NCBI RefSeq assembly: GCF_030285665.1
Contig: NZ_CP127295.1
Span: 10,540,001-10,604,000 of the forward strand
Origin: Amycolatopsis mongoliensis
GTDB taxonomy: Bacteria > Actinomycetota > Actinomycetes > Mycobacteriales > Pseudonocardiaceae
Direction: 5' to 3'
Length of the DNA: 64,000 nucleotides
A model generated the notes under the pieces. It had not been told where the DNA came from, did no database searches, and saw only the letters and a program-made list of their open reading frames with translations. Both the position numbers and the translations under genes were made by a program. This document shows, one piece after another, positions 33,843 to 45,136 of this stretch; position 1 is the first letter of the stretch, and each line of letters opens with the position of its first letter.

Positions 33843-34279
33843 ATGGGCGAAGTACCCGCACACGTGGCCGAGAGCGCCGGCTGGATCCGCGCGGTCGTCG
33901 CGCAGCTGCACCGCCGGCTGCGCCAGGTCGACAACGCCGGCATCCTGACGCCGTCGCAGTCCGCCGTGCTCAACCGGCTCCACCGCGAAGGCCCCGCCAC
34001 CCAGGGCGAGCTCGCGGCCGCCGAGCACGTCCGGCAGCAGTCGATGGCCGCCACCCTCGGCGTCCTCGACGAGCTCGGCTACCTCGCCCGCACCCCCGAC
34101 CCGGCCGACCGGCGCCGCGTGGTGATCAGCCTTTCCGAGGCCGGCTCCGGCACCGTGCGCGGCATCCTGCAGCACCGCGACGAGTGGCTGGCCCAGGCGC
34201 TCACCGACGCGCTCTCCCCGCCGAGCTCGACGCCGTCACCCGCGCGCTGCCGCTGCTGCAGCGCGTCGCCCAACACTGA
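33843..34279 (+). pseudogene. MarR-family repressor with frameshifted C-terminus
   Basis: From the ATG at 33843 the first about 125 residues are a normal MarR repressor: TPSQSAVLNRLHREGPATQGELA, VRQQSMAATLGVLDELGYLARTPDPADRRRV wing, and the dimer helix. The natural ending PAELDAVTRALPLLQRVAQH then stop (34277-34279) is present but one frame away. One base appears missing within the run CCCCGCCGAG at 34217-34226. Because of the shift the protein continues in the other frame into the exporter gene. If the loss is only a sequence error, an intact MarR of about 145 residues is encoded. Confidence 0.75.
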
Positions 34280-35642
34280 GGGAGTTCTCACGAGCACCGT
34301 CACCGCCCCCGCGAAGTTCGGCGCCCGCCTGGTCACCCCGTTGGTGGCCGGCGCGGTGCTCAACCCGATCAACTCCACCCTCATCGCCGTCGCGCTCGTG
34401 CCCATCGGCCAGAGCTTCGGCGCCGGCCCCGGCCAGACGGCCTGGCTGATCTCGGCGCTCTACCTGGCCACCGCGGTCGGGCAGCCGGTGGTCGGCCTGC
34501 TGGTCGACCGCTACGGCGCCCGCCGCGTCCTGCTCGGCGGCGCGACCTTGGTGATCATCGCGGGGGTCGCGGGCATGATCCCGCTCTCCGTCGGCTGGCT
34601 GACCGGCGTGCGGGTCGTACTGGGCCTGGGCACGTGCGCCGGGTTCCCGGCCGCGATGGCCGTGCTGCGCCACCACGCCGAGGCGACCGGCCAGGGCGTG
34701 CCCGCCCGCGTGCTGTCGGTGCTGTCGATGTCCGCGCAGACGGTGATGGTGATCGGCCCGACGCTCGGCGGGGTGCTGATCGGCCTGTTCGGCTGGCCCG
34801 CGATCTTCGCCGTGAACATCCCGCTCGCCGGGCTGTCGCTGGTGCTGGCCCTGCTGTGGGTGCCGAAGGACGACCGCGGCGCGCGCACCGCGACCCCGAT
34901 CGACGTCCTGGGCATCGCGTTGTTCTCCGCGACCCTGCTGGCGCTGCTGTTCTTCCTGATGAACCCCGGCGCGGACCTGTGGCTGCTGGCCGTCGTCGCG
35001 GCGTTCGCGGCCGCGTTCACGCTGGTCGAGCTGCGCCGCGGCACCCCGTTCCTCGACCTGCGGATGCTGGCGGCCAACGGCGCGATCCTGCGGACGTACC
35101 TGCGTCAGGCCCTCAGCTTCATGGCCATCTACGCGATCATGTTCGGCTACGTTCAATGGCTCGAGACCGCGCGGCGCCTCAGCGAGGAGGCCGCCGGGCT
35201 GATGCTGCTCCCGATGTCGGGCACGGCGGTGTGCGCCGCCGCGTTCTCCGGCCGCGGGTCCGGCATCAAGGCCCGGCTGGTGACGGTCGCGGTGGCCCTG
35301 GCCGGCGGCTCGGCCCTGCTGCTGTTCGTGCACGACGGCACGTGGATCGGCGCGCTGCTGGCCCTGGCCGCGCTGTTCGGCCTAGCGCAGGGCCTGACCA
35401 GCGTCGCGAACCAGACGACGCTGTACCGGGAAGCGCCGGCCGAGCAGATGGGCACGGCGAGCGGCCTCTTCCGCACGGCCCAGTACCTCGGCGCGATCGT
35501 GGCCTCGACGCTGATCGCCCTGTGCTACGGCCCGCACGCGGACTCGGCGGGGTTGCACCGGCTGGCGATCGCGCTGATCGTCATCAGCGCGGCGCTGCTG
35601 GCGGTCACCGTGCCCGACCGCGGGCTGCGCGTGCGGGTGTGA
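33843..35642 (+). CDS. MFS exporter (DHA2-like), read as a fusion with MarR
   Basis: The open frame is continuous from the MarR start to the end of an MFS transporter, 599 residues. The MFS part (from about residue 150) has 12 or more helices, GQTAWLISALYLATAVGQPVVG (motif A/B area) and LVDRYGARRVLLGGA (motif A), typical of drug exporters. The exporter has no ATG, GTG or TTG near its expected start; at the right distance (five bases) after GAGGGAG sits ACG (34290), followed by AGCACCGTCACC, probably a mutated ATG. So the exporter is made either from ACG or as a MarR-MFS fusion created by the one-base loss near 34220. The pump is probably controlled by MarR at 33812. Confidence 0.7.
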   Translation: MGEVPAHVAESAGWIRAVVAQLHRRLRQVDNAGILTPSQSAVLNRLHREGPATQGELAAAEHVRQQSMAATLGVLDELGYLARTPDPADRRRVVISLSEAGSGTVRGILQHRDEWLAQALTDALSPPSSTPSPARCRCCSASPNTEGVLTSTVTAPAKFGARLVTPLVAGAVLNPINSTLIAVALVPIGQSFGAGPGQTAWLISALYLATAVGQPVVGLLVDRYGARRVLLGGATLVIIAGVAGMIPLSVGWLTGVRVVLGLGTCAGFPAAMAVLRHHAEATGQGVPARVLSVLSMSAQTVMVIGPTLGGVLIGLFGWPAIFAVNIPLAGLSLVLALLWVPKDDRGARTATPIDVLGIALFSATLLALLFFLMNPGADLWLLAVVAAFAAAFTLVELRRGTPFLDLRMLAANGAILRTYLRQALSFMAIYAIMFGYVQWLETARRLSEEAAGLMLLPMSGTAVCAAAFSGRGSGIKARLVTVAVALAGGSALLLFVHDGTWIGALLALAALFGLAQGLTSVANQTTLYREAPAEQMGTASGLFRTAQYLGAIVASTLIALCYGPHADSAGLHRLAIALIVISAALLAVTVPDRGLRVRV

Positions 35643-35688
35643 CCACCCCCTGGTCGCGTCCTCGATCATCGGGGCGCACCATGAACAC

Positions 35689-37995
<2,307 letters not shown>

Positions 37996-37998
37996 AGC

Positions 37999-38613
37999 TC
38001 AGCCCCGGTAGTCGCGCTGGAGCGTGTTGGTCATGTCGGTGACCACGGCCTGGACGTTGTCGAGGGTCGCCGGCGGGATCAGCGCGGCCTCCGTGCCGCC
38101 GTCGGCGATGGCCAGGCCGAGCACGACGTTCCCGGTGCGCACGGCGGCCCACTGCTCGGAGAACCCGGACTCGTCACCGACGCCGGTGGCGAGCCGGACC
38201 CCCGAGTGGTCGGCGAGCGCGTCGGTCATCAGCCGGCTGGCCTTGGTCGCCCCTTCGTCCGCGTCGGAGTCGGTGAACCGCACGACGGCGATGGTGACGA
38301 GCCGGTAGTCCTGCATGTTGGGCTTCCCGCCGCCGAGGTCGCGGGCGAACAGGCGCTTGCAGGTGGTGAGCTCGTTGCCCTCGGCGGAGCGGTCCTGGGG
38401 GACGACCTTGGCTTCGGCGGTCTTCGCCGAGTCCGGCGGGACCTCGACGGTGCCGGCGGCCAGCTGGGAACGCGCGTTCGGCCCCGGCAGCTTGCAGGCG
38501 TCGATCGGTTCGGGGTAGTGCGCCGAAGCCGAGGCCGACTGGCACCCCGCGCACAGGACGGCGGAAGCGAGCACCGGAAGAAGCCACCCTCCGCGGGCAA
38601 CGCTGCTACGCAT
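37999..38613 (-). CDS. Putative lipoprotein (DUF3558-like)
   Basis: 204 residues from the ATG at 38613. Lipobox LCAGC at the end of a hydrophobic signal sequence predicts a lipid-anchored extracellular protein. A DACKLPGP start and later TTCKRLFARD, with mixed alpha/beta content, loosely resemble actinobacterial DUF3558 lipoproteins; I am not certain of the family. Convergent with the FdhF-like gene, three bases apart; no terminator room. Confidence 0.7.
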   Translation of the reverse strand: MRSSVARGGWLLPVLASAVLCAGCQSASASAHYPEPIDACKLPGPNARSQLAAGTVEVPPDSAKTAEAKVVPQDRSAEGNELTTCKRLFARDLGGGKPNMQDYRLVTIAVVRFTDSDADEGATKASRLMTDALADHSGVRLATGVGDESGFSEQWAAVRTGNVVLGLAIADGGTEAALIPPATLDNVQAVVTDMTNTLQRDYRG

Positions 38614-38873
38614 AGGTTCGGGACTTTCCGTATTTCCTGAAATTGACTTTCCGGGTTGCCGCCGATCCGGTGATCTTTCCCGGCCCGCCGCGCGGCCCGG
38701 CCGCCGACGGTCACCGCACACTGCCTCACCAGGAAGGCAGCGTCAAGACCACTCACCCTGGTGGTCCGCCGTGGTCCGGTCGACGGAAAACGACCTTGCG
38801 GCGCGATGCGGAAATTATTCGCGCAATTTCGCGGAACCCGAGGAAAAGCCGGACATCCGATTGCCGCGCGCGA
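38614..38873. other. Intergenic region between two minus-strand genes
   Basis: About 260 bases upstream of the lipoprotein gene and downstream of the LCP gene. Somewhat AT-richer patches near 38620-38650 and 38800-38880 could hold a promoter for the lipoprotein. No gene or strong hairpin is supported. Confidence 0.4.
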
Positions 38874-40280
38874 TCAATTCACGCAGACGACCCCGTCCGA
38901 GGTGATCGGCGCGTCACCGGCGGCCGGGGCGCTCCCGCCACCGGTCGTCCCGGGGCCGGAGTACACCGACCCGAGCACCACCTCGATGTGGCCCGCCGGC
39001 ACGGCCGCGGACTCCTGCGTAGCCAGCCCGCCCAGCAGCTTCGCGACCTCCGCACCCCGCTGGGCGAGATCGGCGCCGAAGCGGACCAGGGACGTCCGCC
39101 GCGAGGCGGTGTTGCCGGTCGTGCCCCTGGCGAACCCGTGGTCGGCCAGGAACCCGGCCACGCGGGTGGCGAGCCCCTCCTTCGGGCCCGCGTTGGAGAC
39201 GTCGACGGTGACCGGGGCGGCGGCCGGTGCCGCGGGTGCCGCGGTCCCGACCATGGCCGCCGCGAAGGCCTTCACCGCGGCCGGGTCCACCTGCACGGCC
39301 GTGGCCCGCGGGTCCTGCGGGTCGTACCGGTAGTCGCGGTTGACGACGGGGATCGTGTCGAACTGGATCCCGCCGCCGCTGACGCCCCGCATCTGCGCGA
39401 CGAAGTCGAGCAGCTTCCACGAGTCGTCGAGCACTACCGAGCGCTTGACGGCGTCGATCAGGTCCGAGAGCTTCCCCGGGTCGGTCAGCGTCCCCGCCGA
39501 CAGCACCTGCCGCGCCAGCCCGGCGAGGAAGACCTGCTGGCGCCGGACGCGGTCGAAGTCGCCGCCGACGAGGTGATCGCGCTGCCGGACGAAGGCCAGC
39601 GCGTCCGCGCCCGCGATCCGCTGCGGCCCGGCCGGGAAGTCCGCCCCCGAGTTCTTGTCCTTCGTGGCCTGCTTCAGGCAGACGTCGACGCCGCCGACGG
39701 CCTTGCTGATCTCGTAGAAGCTGAGCAGGTTGACCTCGGCGAAGTGGTCGATCTTGACGCCGGTGAGGTCCTCGACCGCCTGCCGCGTCGCGCGCCGCCC
39801 GGCGGTGAGGGCGGCCTGGTCGATCTTCGCCTTGTCGGTCTCCCCCGCGTCGCGCCGGCGCTTCGCCTCGGCGGCCTTCGCCCGGCCGAACGCGGCGTTG
39901 ATCTTCCCCCTGCCCCCGGGCATCGACACGTAGCTGTCGCGCGGGATGGAGAACGCTTTCACGTCCTTCGTGCCGTTCGGGATCCGCATCACGATGAGCG
40001 TGTCGGTGAGGTCGTCGCCGTTGGCGCCGACGCGCAGCTCGCGCAGGACGGCCGGGGGAAGCGGTTTCCCCTGCTGGTCGGCGCGGGAGTCCCGGCCGAC
40101 GAGCAGGATGTCGAGCGAGCCGTCGGCCGGCTGCTCGCCCGGCGAGGTGCCGCCGTCGGCGTCGATGACGCTGTCGCGCGTGACGTCGTCGAGGGCGTGG
40201 AGGTTCGTGTAGCCGTAAGCGGTACCGCCCAGGACGGCGAAGGCGAGCCCGGCGACGGCGATCTTCCCCAGTAGGTGCAC
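38874..40280 (-). CDS. LytR-CpsA-Psr (LCP) family cell-wall ligase
   Basis: 468 residues from a GTG at 40280. One N-terminal membrane helix (IAVAGLAFAVLGGTAYGY), the LCP domain (LDILLVGRDSRAD, DDLTDTLIVMRIPNGTKDVKAFSIPRDSYV, VRQRDHLVGGDFDRVRRQQVFL) with the arginines and aspartates that bind polyprenyl-pyrophosphate, then a LytR_C domain (VTVDVSNAGPKEGLATRVAGFL). Such enzymes attach arabinogalactan or teichoic-type polymers to peptidoglycan at the cell surface. A loop with charged repeats (AEAKRRRDAGETDKAK) lies inside the catalytic domain, as common in actinobacterial members. Confidence 0.93.
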   Translation of the reverse strand: MHLLGKIAVAGLAFAVLGGTAYGYTNLHALDDVTRDSVIDADGGTSPGEQPADGSLDILLVGRDSRADQQGKPLPPAVLRELRVGANGDDLTDTLIVMRIPNGTKDVKAFSIPRDSYVSMPGGRGKINAAFGRAKAAEAKRRRDAGETDKAKIDQAALTAGRRATRQAVEDLTGVKIDHFAEVNLLSFYEISKAVGGVDVCLKQATKDKNSGADFPAGPQRIAGADALAFVRQRDHLVGGDFDRVRRQQVFLAGLARQVLSAGTLTDPGKLSDLIDAVKRSVVLDDSWKLLDFVAQMRGVSGGGIQFDTIPVVNRDYRYDPQDPRATAVQVDPAAVKAFAAAMVGTAAPAAPAAAPVTVDVSNAGPKEGLATRVAGFLADHGFARGTTGNTASRRTSLVRFGADLAQRGAEVAKLLGGLATQESAAVPAGHIEVVLGSVYSGPGTTGGGSAPAAGDAPITSDGVVCVN

Positions 40281-40344
40281 GTCCTACCGACGCCGCCGGG
40301 CCCCCTCCCGCTGCACGGGTGACTCAGGTCACACCAGCCCGCGA

Positions 40345-40470
40345 TCAGCCGAAGAGCTGCACCAGCTTCAGGAACAGCTGGTACACGCCGTAGGCGAAGG
40401 GCAGCACGACCCACGCCCAGGCCAGCACGATCAGCGGCACGCGGTTCGGTTTCGTCGCCGGTTCCGTCAT
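40345..40470 (-). CDS. MFS transporter small subunit
   Basis: 41 residues (MTEPATKPNR, then VPLIVLAWAWVVLPFAYGVY and QLFLKLVQLFG), one hydrophobic helix. Its ATG shares one base with the stop of the OFA transporter gene (TGATG). Such tiny partners are known directly downstream of OFA-type transporters in actinobacteria, probably a membrane subunit; the role is undefined. Confidence 0.8.
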   Translation of the reverse strand: MTEPATKPNRVPLIVLAWAWVVLPFAYGVYQLFLKLVQLFG

Positions 40471-41825
40471 CACGCCTCACTCCTCGCGGCCGCGCCCGAG
40501 GTGACGGGCTCGTGGAACTTCTCCTTCACCGGCCGCACCAGTTCGTTGGCCACGAAGCCGACCACGAGCAGGCCGATCATGATGTAGAACGACGTCGTGT
40601 ACAGGTCAGGGCCGGACTTGCCCGCCGACTTCTCGCTGTCGGCGATCCGGTTGACGATCAGCGGGCCGAGCACGCCGGCCACCGACCACGCCGTGAGCAG
40701 CCTGCCGTGGATCGCACCGACCTGGAAGGTGCCGAAGAGGTCCTTCAGGTACGCCGGGATCGTCGCGAACCCGCCGCCGTAGAAGGAAAGGATCACCATC
40801 GCGCACAGGATGAACACGAGCTTCGACGAGTTCTGCGTCAGCGCGATCACCAGGTACAGCGCCGCGCCGACGCCGAGGTAGGTGCGGTAGATGTTCTTGC
40901 GCCCCACCAGGTCCGAAGTGGACGACCAGACGAACCGGCCGAGCATGTTGCACAGCGACAGCAGCGCCACGAACCCGGCCGCCGCTGCCGTGCCGACCGG
41001 GGTCGACGTGTTCTTGAAGAAGTCCACGATCATCGGGGACGCCTTCTCCAGGATGCCGATGCCCGCGGTGACGTTGAAGCAGAGCACGACCCACAGGCAC
41101 CAGAACTGCGGCGTCTTGATCGCGTTGGCGGCCGAGACGTTCGCGGTGCTGATCATCGCCTTGCCGTGGTCGGTCTTCGGCGCCCACCCGGCCGGCTTCC
41201 AGTCGCCGGCCGGGACGCGCACGAGCAGCCAGCCCATCGACATGAACACCGCGTAGACGACGCCGTGCACCAGGAGCGCCGTCGCGATCGTGCCGGTGGT
41301 CGGCGAGGTGCCGAGCATCGACGACGACCACGGCGAGGCGATCAGTGCGCCGCCGCCGAAGCCCATGATCGCGATGCCGGTGGCCATGCCCGGCCGGTCC
41401 GGGAACCACTTGATGAGCGTGGACACCGGCGAGATGTAGCCGATGCCGAGCCCGATGCCGCCGATCCCGCCGTAGCCGAGGACGACCAGCCAGAACTGGC
41501 CGGTCGCCACGCCGAGCGCGGAGACGAGGAAGCCGCTGGCGAAGCAGCACATCGACACGAACATCGCCCAGCGCGGGCCGTTGCGCTCGACGAGCGTGCC
41601 GCCGAACGCCGCGGACAGCCCGAGCATGACGATGCCGAGCTGGAACGGCAGCGAGCTCTGCGTCCCGTTCAGGTGCATCGTCTTCTCGAGCGGAGTCTTG
41701 AACACGCTCCACGCATAGGCCTGCCCGATCGACAGGTGTACCGAAAGGGCCGCCGGCGGCACCAGCCAGCGCGTCCAGCCTGGGGGTGCCACGATCCGGG
41801 AACGGTCCAGGAAGCCGAGAGCCAT
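40470..41825 (-). CDS. OFA-family MFS transporter (oxalate/formate antiporter type)
   Basis: 451 residues with 12 predicted helices. OFA features: HLSIGQAYAWSVFKTPLEK near the N-terminus, a large GGIGGIGLGIGYISPVSTLIKWFPD segment in helix 4-5, and FGGGALIASPW. The ATG at 41825 follows a good GGAGGGAT-type site. Coupled to the 41-residue small subunit. Divergent from fdhD across a 103-base control region with a GTATT/AATAC inverted repeat. Together with the FdhF-like enzyme a role in formate or oxalate exchange is plausible, though OFA substrates vary. Confidence 0.9.
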   Translation of the reverse strand: MALGFLDRSRIVAPPGWTRWLVPPAALSVHLSIGQAYAWSVFKTPLEKTMHLNGTQSSLPFQLGIVMLGLSAAFGGTLVERNGPRWAMFVSMCCFASGFLVSALGVATGQFWLVVLGYGGIGGIGLGIGYISPVSTLIKWFPDRPGMATGIAIMGFGGGALIASPWSSSMLGTSPTTGTIATALLVHGVVYAVFMSMGWLLVRVPAGDWKPAGWAPKTDHGKAMISTANVSAANAIKTPQFWCLWVVLCFNVTAGIGILEKASPMIVDFFKNTSTPVGTAAAAGFVALLSLCNMLGRFVWSSTSDLVGRKNIYRTYLGVGAALYLVIALTQNSSKLVFILCAMVILSFYGGGFATIPAYLKDLFGTFQVGAIHGRLLTAWSVAGVLGPLIVNRIADSEKSAGKSGPDLYTTSFYIMIGLLVVGFVANELVRPVKEKFHEPVTSGAAARSEA

Positions 41826-41861
41826 CGGATCCCTCCGTAGAGTGGGGATGATGGAGGGAAT

Positions 41862-41875
41862 GTATTACTAAATAC
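41862..41875. promoter_or_regulatory. Inverted repeat between OFA transporter and fdhD
   Basis: GTATT-ACTA-AATAC, in the AT-rich centre of the divergent gap between the OFA transporter and fdhD starts. The shape fits a GntR-type operator; no cognate gene is next to it. Confidence 0.45.
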
Positions 41876-41928
41876 CCGGTGTTGCACCATGCGAGTGTCA
41901 AACTTTCCGGCGGAGAAGGGTGTGGGTC

Positions 41929-42753
41929 ATGGGCAGGGTGACCGTGCGCAGGCCGGTGCGGAAGATCTCCGCGGCCGGCGACCGCCGCCGCCCCGACGCA
42001 CTGGCCGCCGAAGAGCCCCTGGAGCTGCGGGTCGGCGGCAAGGCGCTGGCGGTGACCATGCGCACGCCGGGGCACGACGTCGAACTGGCCCACGGCTTCC
42101 TGCTGTCCGAAGGGGTGATCGGCGGCCGCGAGGACATCGCCGTCGCCCGCTACTGCGACGGCGTCGACGACCAGGGCCGCAACACCTACAACGTGCTGGA
42201 CATCGCGCTGGCACCCGGCGTGCCGCCGCCGGACACCGGGGTGGAGCGCAACTTCTACACCACGTCTTCCTGCGGGGTCTGCGGCAAGGCCGCGCTCGAC
42301 GCGGTCAAGCTCAAGACCCGCTTCCCGCCGGCCGAAGCGGCGTTCGCGGTGAAGAGCGAGACCCTGTCCGCACTGCCGGACGCCCTGCGCGCCCGGCAGA
42401 AGGTGTTCGCCAGCACCGGCGGCCTGCACGCGGCGGGCCTGTTCACCCCGGACGGCGAGCTCGCCGTCGTCCGCGAAGACGTCGGCCGGCACAACGCGGT
42501 CGACAAGGTGCTCGGCTGGGCCGTGGTGGAGAACCGGATCCCCGCGCCGGGGCTCGGCCTGCTGGTGTCCGGGCGCGCGTCGTTCGAACTGGTGCAGAAG
42601 GCCGCGATGGCCGGGATCGGGCTGCTGGCCGCGGTGTCCGCGCCGTCGTCGCTGGCGGTCGAGCTGGCCGAGGAGAACGGCATGACGCTGATCGGCTTCC
42701 TGCGCGGCGACTCGATGAACCTCTACACCGGCGACCACCGCTTGCTGACCTAG
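41929..42753 (+). CDS. fdhD: Formate dehydrogenase accessory sulfurtransferase
   Basis: FdhD passes sulfur from a cysteine desulfurase to the molybdenum cofactor before insertion in formate dehydrogenase. 274 residues from the ATG at 41929; GGAGAAGG is ten bases upstream, and a GTG at 41920 is an alternative. The active-site loop [12 protein letters not shown] carries the two essential cysteines, and [27 protein letters not shown] are family signatures. Client is likely the FdhF-like enzyme at 35.7 kb. Confidence 0.96.
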   Translation: MGRVTVRRPVRKISAAGDRRRPDALAAEEPLELRVGGKALAVTMRTPGHDVELAHGFLLSEGVIGGREDIAVARYCDGVDDQGRNTYNVLDIALAPGVPPPDTGVERNFYTTSSCGVCGKAALDAVKLKTRFPPAEAAFAVKSETLSALPDALRARQKVFASTGGLHAAGLFTPDGELAVVREDVGRHNAVDKVLGWAVVENRIPAPGLGLLVSGRASFELVQKAAMAGIGLLAAVSAPSSLAVELAEENGMTLIGFLRGDSMNLYTGDHRLLT

Positions 42754-42836
42754 CGCCCCAATGTGGCCTTGGTTGCGTCTGACGCACCGAAGGCCGCCTT
42801 GGGTGCGTCAGACGCACCGAAGGCCACATTGGGGCG
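42754..42836. repeat. Intergenic palindromic repeat, AATGTGG family
   Basis: CGCCCCAATGTGGCCTT (42754-42770) pairs perfectly with 42820-42836. Inside are a GGTGCGTC/GACGCACC stem and further partial copies of the same text. It starts directly after the fdhD stop and ends two bases before the convergent stop, so it fills the gap exactly. The sister element is at 54881. Confidence 0.9.
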
Positions 42837-42838
42837 GG

Positions 42839-44278
42839 TTACGCGGTCTCGACCCAGTTGCCGTGGAAGCCGTTGGGCACGCGGTCGGGCAGGTGGATCG
42901 CGGCGACCGTCTCCAGCGTTCCCGCGTCGAGCAGCGTGAGATCGCTGCGCTGCGACGCCGGGTCGAAGACGAAGCCCATCAGGACGCCGTCGTCCTCCGC
43001 CGCGTCCGCGTGGGACGGCACGAAGACGAACTCGCCGGGCTGCCGTCCCGCACCGAACGCGCGCTCCTGGCGCGAGCCCGTGTGGAAGTCGTGCTTGAAC
43101 AGCGAGCCGCCCGGGTTCGCGCCGCCGTCGGCCGACATCGCGTAGCCGTAGCGGTGGCGGCGGCCGACGAGCCGCTCGTCCACCCGCGGGAACTCCTGGC
43201 CGCGGTCGTCGAGCCGCTCCTCGATGACCTTGCCCGCGGCGAGGTCGACGGTCCAGCGGTCCAGCGTCGGGCCGCCCTCGTCCGGGCCGTGCAGCTCGCG
43301 GTCGAACATCTTCGGGTGGCGGACGACGTCGAGCACGATGCCATCGCCGTCGTCGTAGGCGTTGAGCGGGTGGAAGACGTAGCACGGCTCGACCTCGAAC
43401 CACCGGACGTCGCCGTTGCCGCCGTCGCGCGGCATGACGCCGATCCGCGCCGGGTACTTCGGGTTCCAGCGGTACGGCAGGCCGCCGTTCGCGCCGATCT
43501 TGCCGGCCATCATCGCGGTCACCGGGTCGGGCACGCGGACCTTGCCGACCATGGCCGAGAGCACGAGCTTCGCCGGCGTCCGCAGCGCTCCCGGCACGTT
43601 GGCGGCGACCGCCGTCCCGGCGTCGAACGTCACCGGCAGGTCGTAGAACACGACGTGCTCTTCGGTCAGCGAGAAGTCGTGCATCATCGGCGACCCGGTG
43701 ACCTCGACGTCGACCGTGCGGCGCACGCGGCCGCCGGCGTCGATCACCGAGTACTGGACCTTGTTGCCCATGCCGAAGAAGTACGACACGGCGTGCAGCT
43801 CGCCGGTGCGCGGGTCGCGCTTGGGGTGGGCGGTGTAGCCGCCGGGCAGCGTGCCATCGAAGTCGCAGCGGCCGACGGTGTCGAGCTCGTCGGTCAGCTC
43901 GTAGATCGGTGCCCCGGCCTCCACCAGCGCGAGGGTCTTGCCGGCGTGGCCGATGACGTTGGTGTTGGCGCCGAGCGCGTCCAGCCCGCAGAAGCGGCTC
44001 GCGTCCTCACCGCCGAGCACCGCCGCCACGGCCGGGTTGCGCACCCACCGGTTGCGGTACCACTCGGCCTTGCCGTCGCGCAGGCGCACGCCGTGGACCA
44101 TGCCGTCACCCATGAACCAGTGGTAGGCCGCCGGGTCCACCTCGGACAGCGGGTTGGGCCCGTTGCGCAGGTAGCGGCCGTCGAGGAAGCCGGGGATGCG
44201 CCCCGTGACGGCCAGCTCGGTGATCGTGTGCTCCCGGCTGACCGGGGCGAAGTTGCCCTCGAGGAACTTGTTGCCCAT
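42839..44278 (-). CDS. Carotenoid oxygenase (RPE65/CCO family)
   Basis: Non-haem iron dioxygenase, 479 residues, cleaving carotenoids or related conjugated double bonds. ATG at 44278 with GGAGGGG six bases upstream. Family features: LDGRYLRNGPNP at the N-terminus, YHWFMGDGMVHGVRLRDG, GHAGKTLALVEAG, TAHPKRDP, MMHDFSLTEEHVVF, VFHPLNAYDDGD and a terminal PNGFHGNW; the His of these blocks are the four iron ligands. Divergent from a TetR gene with two operator-like palindromes between them, so it is probably repressed by that TetR. No carotenoid synthesis genes are in the window. Confidence 0.94.
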   Translation of the reverse strand: MGNKFLEGNFAPVSREHTITELAVTGRIPGFLDGRYLRNGPNPLSEVDPAAYHWFMGDGMVHGVRLRDGKAEWYRNRWVRNPAVAAVLGGEDASRFCGLDALGANTNVIGHAGKTLALVEAGAPIYELTDELDTVGRCDFDGTLPGGYTAHPKRDPRTGELHAVSYFFGMGNKVQYSVIDAGGRVRRTVDVEVTGSPMMHDFSLTEEHVVFYDLPVTFDAGTAVAANVPGALRTPAKLVLSAMVGKVRVPDPVTAMMAGKIGANGGLPYRWNPKYPARIGVMPRDGGNGDVRWFEVEPCYVFHPLNAYDDGDGIVLDVVRHPKMFDRELHGPDEGGPTLDRWTVDLAAGKVIEERLDDRGQEFPRVDERLVGRRHRYGYAMSADGGANPGGSLFKHDFHTGSRQERAFGAGRQPGEFVFVPSHADAAEDDGVLMGFVFDPASQRSDLTLLDAGTLETVAAIHLPDRVPNGFHGNWVETA

Positions 44279-44299
44279 GCCTGACCCCTCCGAAGCTGC

Positions 44300-44337
44300 C
44301 ATAACTCGGTTATGACACCATTTATAACAGGGTTATG
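44300..44337. promoter_or_regulatory. Two TetR-type operators
   Basis: CATAAC-TCG-GTTATG at 44300-44314 (perfect) and TATAAC-AGG-GTTATG at 44323-44337 (one mismatch), centres 23 bases apart, in the 73-base gap between carotenoid oxygenase and TetR starts. Confidence 0.8.
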
Positions 44338-44351
44338 AGATACTGGCAAGC

Positions 44352-45059
44352 ATGAGCCCGAAACCCCGCGCGAACGACGTCAAGGAGCGGCTCGTCGAGG
44401 CCGCCATCCGGCTGCTCGACGAAGGCGGCCCCGAAGCCCTGCAGGCCCGCAAGCTGGCCGCGGAGATCGGCGTCTCGACGATGGCGGTGTACACGCACTT
44501 CGGGGGCATGGCCGCGCTGGTCGACGAGGTGGCGCGCACGGGGTTCGTGAGGCTCAGCTCGTGGCTGGCCGGGGTCGGCGAGACCGAAGACCCGGTCGCG
44601 GACATCTTCAGCCTCGCCCGGACCTACCGGCAGGCGGTCGCCGAGCAGCCGCAGCTGTTCGCGGTGACGTTCGGCCAGTCCGCGCCGGGCGGCAAGCGGG
44701 CGACGCTGTCCGACCTGACCACCGAGGAGGGCCGCGAAGCCGCTCAGGAGGGCCTGGAGGCGTTCGAGCACATCGTCCGGGCGACCGAGCGGGCCATCGA
44801 GGCGGGCCGGTTCCGGCCCGCCGACAAGTACCAGGCCGCCGCCCAGCTGTGGAGCGCGCTGCACGGCTTCGTCACGCTCGAGGCCTCCGGCCACTTCGGC
44901 GCCGGCGAGCAGGGAATCGACCACATATTGATACCCCTGGGGATCACCCTGGCAGTGGGTCTCGGGGACACTGTTGAGCGGGCGGAACGCTCGACCGAGG
45001 CCGCGAAGGCGGCTTGGCGAGCGAAAACCCGAAACGCCGGGCAGGGTGGGAACGACTAA
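44352..45059 (+). CDS. TetR-family repressor
   Basis: 235 residues. N-terminal HTH: RLVEAAIRLLDEGGPEALQARKLAAEIGVSTMAVYTHFGGMAALVDEV; the rest is a WHG-like C-terminal ligand domain (QLWSALHGFVTLEASGHF). Divergent from the carotenoid oxygenase; two matching palindromes lie between them, the arrangement expected of an autoregulated local repressor whose ligand may be a carotenoid cleavage product (inference). A tail of about 25 charged residues ends the protein. A Tat-exported esterase gene follows on the same strand 77 bases later. Confidence 0.92.
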   Translation: MSPKPRANDVKERLVEAAIRLLDEGGPEALQARKLAAEIGVSTMAVYTHFGGMAALVDEVARTGFVRLSSWLAGVGETEDPVADIFSLARTYRQAVAEQPQLFAVTFGQSAPGGKRATLSDLTTEEGREAAQEGLEAFEHIVRATERAIEAGRFRPADKYQAAAQLWSALHGFVTLEASGHFGAGEQGIDHILIPLGITLAVGLGDTVERAERSTEAAKAAWRAKTRNAGQGGND

Positions 45060-45136
45060 CCCGGCGACAGGGGCGCGAGGGGAACGCGGAGTGGGTGCGC
45101 GGCGTCCTAGGAGCAGCAGGCGGGGGACGGAGACAG

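Noticed and set aside
40606..42738. 710-residue minus-strand frame opposite fdhD and shifted against the OFA gene
   Set aside because: fdhD and the OFA transporter have strong family motifs in other frames.
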